Source of the DNA: Caballeronia udeis
GTDB taxonomy: Bacteria > Pseudomonadota > Gammaproteobacteria > Burkholderiales > Burkholderiaceae
Assembly: GCF_001544555.2 (NCBI RefSeq)
Contig: NZ_FCOK02000013.1
Span: 82,421-146,420, forward strand
Direction: 5' to 3'
DNA: 64,000 bases
A program made the translations under genes and the position numbers. Every line of letters starts with the position of its first letter. Position 1 is the first letter of the stretch. Below the pieces are notes generated by a model, which worked only from the letters and a program-made list of their open reading frames with translations, was not told the origin of the DNA and did no database searches. This document shows, in pieces, positions 62,439 through 64,000 of this stretch.

Positions 62439-63602
62439 ATGAAGCAAAAACTCAAACAGGTACTCTTCGCGCTCACCGCGACGAGCACAATCACGATGCC
62501 ACTTCATGCCATGGCGCAAAGCAGCGTGACGCTCTACGGCACCATCGACGAAGGCATTCTGTTCACCAACAACGTGAAGGGCAAGCATAACGTGGAGCTG
62601 GTCGCAGGCGAGGATTCCGGAGACCGCTGGGGACTGAAGGGCTCCGAAGACCTGGGCGGCGGCCTCAAGACGATATTCCAGTTGGAAAACGGCTTCAATC
62701 TGAACAACGGCACCCTGGGCAACGGTGGCCGTGAGTTCGGCCGCCAGGCTTACGTGGGCCTGCAGTCCAACACGCTCGGCACGCTCACGGTCGGCCGCCA
62801 ATATGACCCGCTGGTGGATCTGCTGGGGCCTCTGACCGCGAACGGAAACTGGGCGGGGAGCTTGCTCTCGCACGTGTATGACAACGACAACACCGACAAC
62901 TCGATTCGCGTGAGTAACGCGATCAAGTTCGCCAGCAACAAGTACGCGGGCTTCTCGTTCGAAGGTATGTACGCGTTCAGCAACGCGGCCGGCGGTTTCG
63001 CGGACAACCGTCTTTACGGTCTTTCGGCGCAGTACGCCGCAGGTCCGGTCACAATCGTGGGCGCTTACCTGCAAGTCAATGGCGGGGCGAATACCAACCC
63101 GAACGGCGCAGTGTCCTCCGCCGACACAGACTTTTCCGCAGCCCGCAATCAGATCTACGGAGCCGGCATCAACTATGCGCTGGGTTCTTCAACCGTCCTC
63201 GGCTTTGTCTACACCCACACGAACCTGAAGGATGTCACCGGTAGCGAGTACTTCGGCAACCTGACGAATTCAGCCAGTTCGCTGAAGTTCGACAACTTCG
63301 AGGTGAACGCAAAATACCAGTTCATGCCAAACATTTTTGCGGGCCTGATGTATACGTACACGACCTCCAAGTTTGTCAGCACGGCAGGTAACTCCAAACC
63401 GCGGTGGGGTAATGTAGGCGGCATGGTCGACTACAGCTTGTCGAAGACCACTGACGTATACCTCCAGTTGGCCTGGCAACACGCATCGCACGGCAGTGCC
63501 GTGGCCGCTCCGCTCAACCAGGCGGTTCTCGTCGGGACCGACGCGCCGTCCTCGACGGCGAATCAGACTGCAGCGCTTCTCTCGTTCCGTCATATGTTCT
63601 AA
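62439..63602 (+). CDS. Gram-negative porin (OmpC/Burkholderia type)
   Basis: 387 residues. The ATG at 62439 has GAGGA nine bases upstream. A signal peptide ends HAMA-QSSVTLYGTIDEGI, the standard start of beta-proteobacterial trimeric porins. Further typical pieces are DSGDRWGLKGSEDLGGGLKT, IFQLENGFNLNNG, FGRQAYVGLQSN, LGTLTVGRQYDPLVDLLG and the C-terminus AALLSFRHMF with terminal Phe. It forms a diffusion channel in the outer membrane; its position after the catabolic operon suggests it may admit that substrate, but general use is equally likely. Confidence 0.93.
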   Translation: MKQKLKQVLFALTATSTITMPLHAMAQSSVTLYGTIDEGILFTNNVKGKHNVELVAGEDSGDRWGLKGSEDLGGGLKTIFQLENGFNLNNGTLGNGGREFGRQAYVGLQSNTLGTLTVGRQYDPLVDLLGPLTANGNWAGSLLSHVYDNDNTDNSIRVSNAIKFASNKYAGFSFEGMYAFSNAAGGFADNRLYGLSAQYAAGPVTIVGAYLQVNGGANTNPNGAVSSADTDFSAARNQIYGAGINYALGSSTVLGFVYTHTNLKDVTGSEYFGNLTNSASSLKFDNFEVNAKYQFMPNIFAGLMYTYTTSKFVSTAGNSKPRWGNVGGMVDYSLSKTTDVYLQLAWQHASHGSAVAAPLNQAVLVGTDAPSSTANQTAALLSFRHMF

Positions 63603-63876
63603 GCCGGAGAATTGGAGCGAAGAACGTAGCGTAGCTCATAGCGCGCCATGGCGAAAAATCAGGCCATTTTCTTGCGATGTGCCATACCGCGCTGCGTAGC
63701 GCGGCGAAGATCTTATGAGTACCTGTACGCCAACCCGCCGAACCCAGCCTCACGGTGCGTCGGTGGTCGACCTTGGCCATCGGCGCGCGGATGGTATGAA
63801 TTTGAAAGCCTGAACGGGTAACGTTGCGAGTGACGCAGTTCAGCCCACTTATGCAAAACGCGAACAAGGGAAACCA

Positions 63877-64000
63877 ATGTCCTACCGCACGACAATCGTC
63901 AGTACCATCGTCGCCATGGCATGCGCAAGCACCGCAGCGCTGGCTCAGGCTCCCGCGGCCAAGGTCACCCGTATCCGCGGCGACATTGTCTCGCTGAAAG
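63877..64000 (+). CDS. Exported hypothetical protein (start only, runs off window)
   Basis: ATG 63877 opens a frame to the window edge (41 codons). The product begins with a signal peptide, MSYRTTIVSTIVAMACASTA followed by ALAQAPAAK, and the mature part starts VTRIRGDIVSLK. This recalls small periplasmic beta-rich proteins whose mature region begins VxVRGTVxSLxG, but too little is visible for a family. It follows the porin after 274 bases. Confidence 0.6.
   Translation, partial: MSYRTTIVSTIVAMACASTAALAQAPAAKVTRIRGDIVSLK

Noticed and set aside
1..64000. tRNA, rRNA, CRISPR, prophage, integrase or complete insertion sequence
   Set aside because: None recognised on reading both strands; only small fragments of a possible IS6-type transposase were seen.

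Overview
This is a high-GC bacterial window that looks like a Burkholderiaceae chromosome or large replicon, most probably Paraburkholderia, Caballeronia or Burkholderia. The basis is the OmpC-type porin, the NodT/MexA/MexB-style efflux operon, MipA/OmpV, AAHS-type transporters, and a very large set of LysR, GntR, MarR and GlxA regulators. It is an accessory, metabolism-rich region with no rRNA, tRNA, CRISPR or phage. The genus assignment is inference from gene content.

Layout. 1-3.3 kb (minus strand): a DUF1800 protein cut by the window edge, a CpxP/Spy-like protein, an anti-sigma-like membrane protein and an ECF sigma factor, then two small envelope proteins. 3.5-4.7 kb: an orphan fliD gene without its N-terminal part. 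4.8-9.2 kb: a reductase-type SDR, MipA/OmpV and a divergent RstA/RstB-like two-component pair, followed by a candidate small RNA at 9.46-9.57 kb. 9.6-12.8 kb: LysR, an MFS drug exporter and MarR. 13.1-19.3 kb: a tripartite RND efflux operon divergent from marR, with palindromic candidate operators between them. 19.3-20.3 kb: a graveyard with cyoD and parE remnants and a 40-bp palindrome holding a perfect SOS-box motif. 20.3-24.9 kb: TonB receptor, YfiR and a CHASE8-GGDEF-EAL protein. 25-31.2 kb: a phospholipase C-family lipoprotein and a TorT/TorS-like binding protein plus hybrid kinase. 31.5-32.7 kb: a beta-propeller lipoprotein.

33.2-40.0 kb is a decayed phosphonate locus: phnM, a small ORF that joins the start of phnG to the end of phnL (phnHIJK gone), phnF with its probable operators, an aldo/keto reductase, phnD, phnC and only a stub of phnE. 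Fragments of an IS6-type transposase, a methylaspartate ammonia-lyase and a CaiB-type CoA-transferase lie around it. 40.1-44.7 kb: a GntR regulator divergent from an enoyl-CoA hydratase / MFS / aldehyde dehydrogenase operon.

45.3-60.3 kb is the most interesting part. A GlxA-type AraC regulator is followed by an 11-gene same-strand run: Tat-exported peptide-class binding protein, two permeases, a fused double ATPase, a dihydropyrimidinase/hydantoinase, an SDR, an NAD epimerase-like protein, a PuuE-like deacetylase-fold hydrolase, a ThDP enzyme in which the usual catalytic Glu is Gln, a dihydroorotase-like protein missing most metal ligands, and another SDR. It reads as uptake and stepwise breakdown of an unidentified cyclic amide or ureide. 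A LysR regulator, an atypical SDR and a porin follow, and a new exported protein starts at the right edge.

Coordinates and translations were read by eye. Family names rest on motifs I could recognise; no database search was possible.
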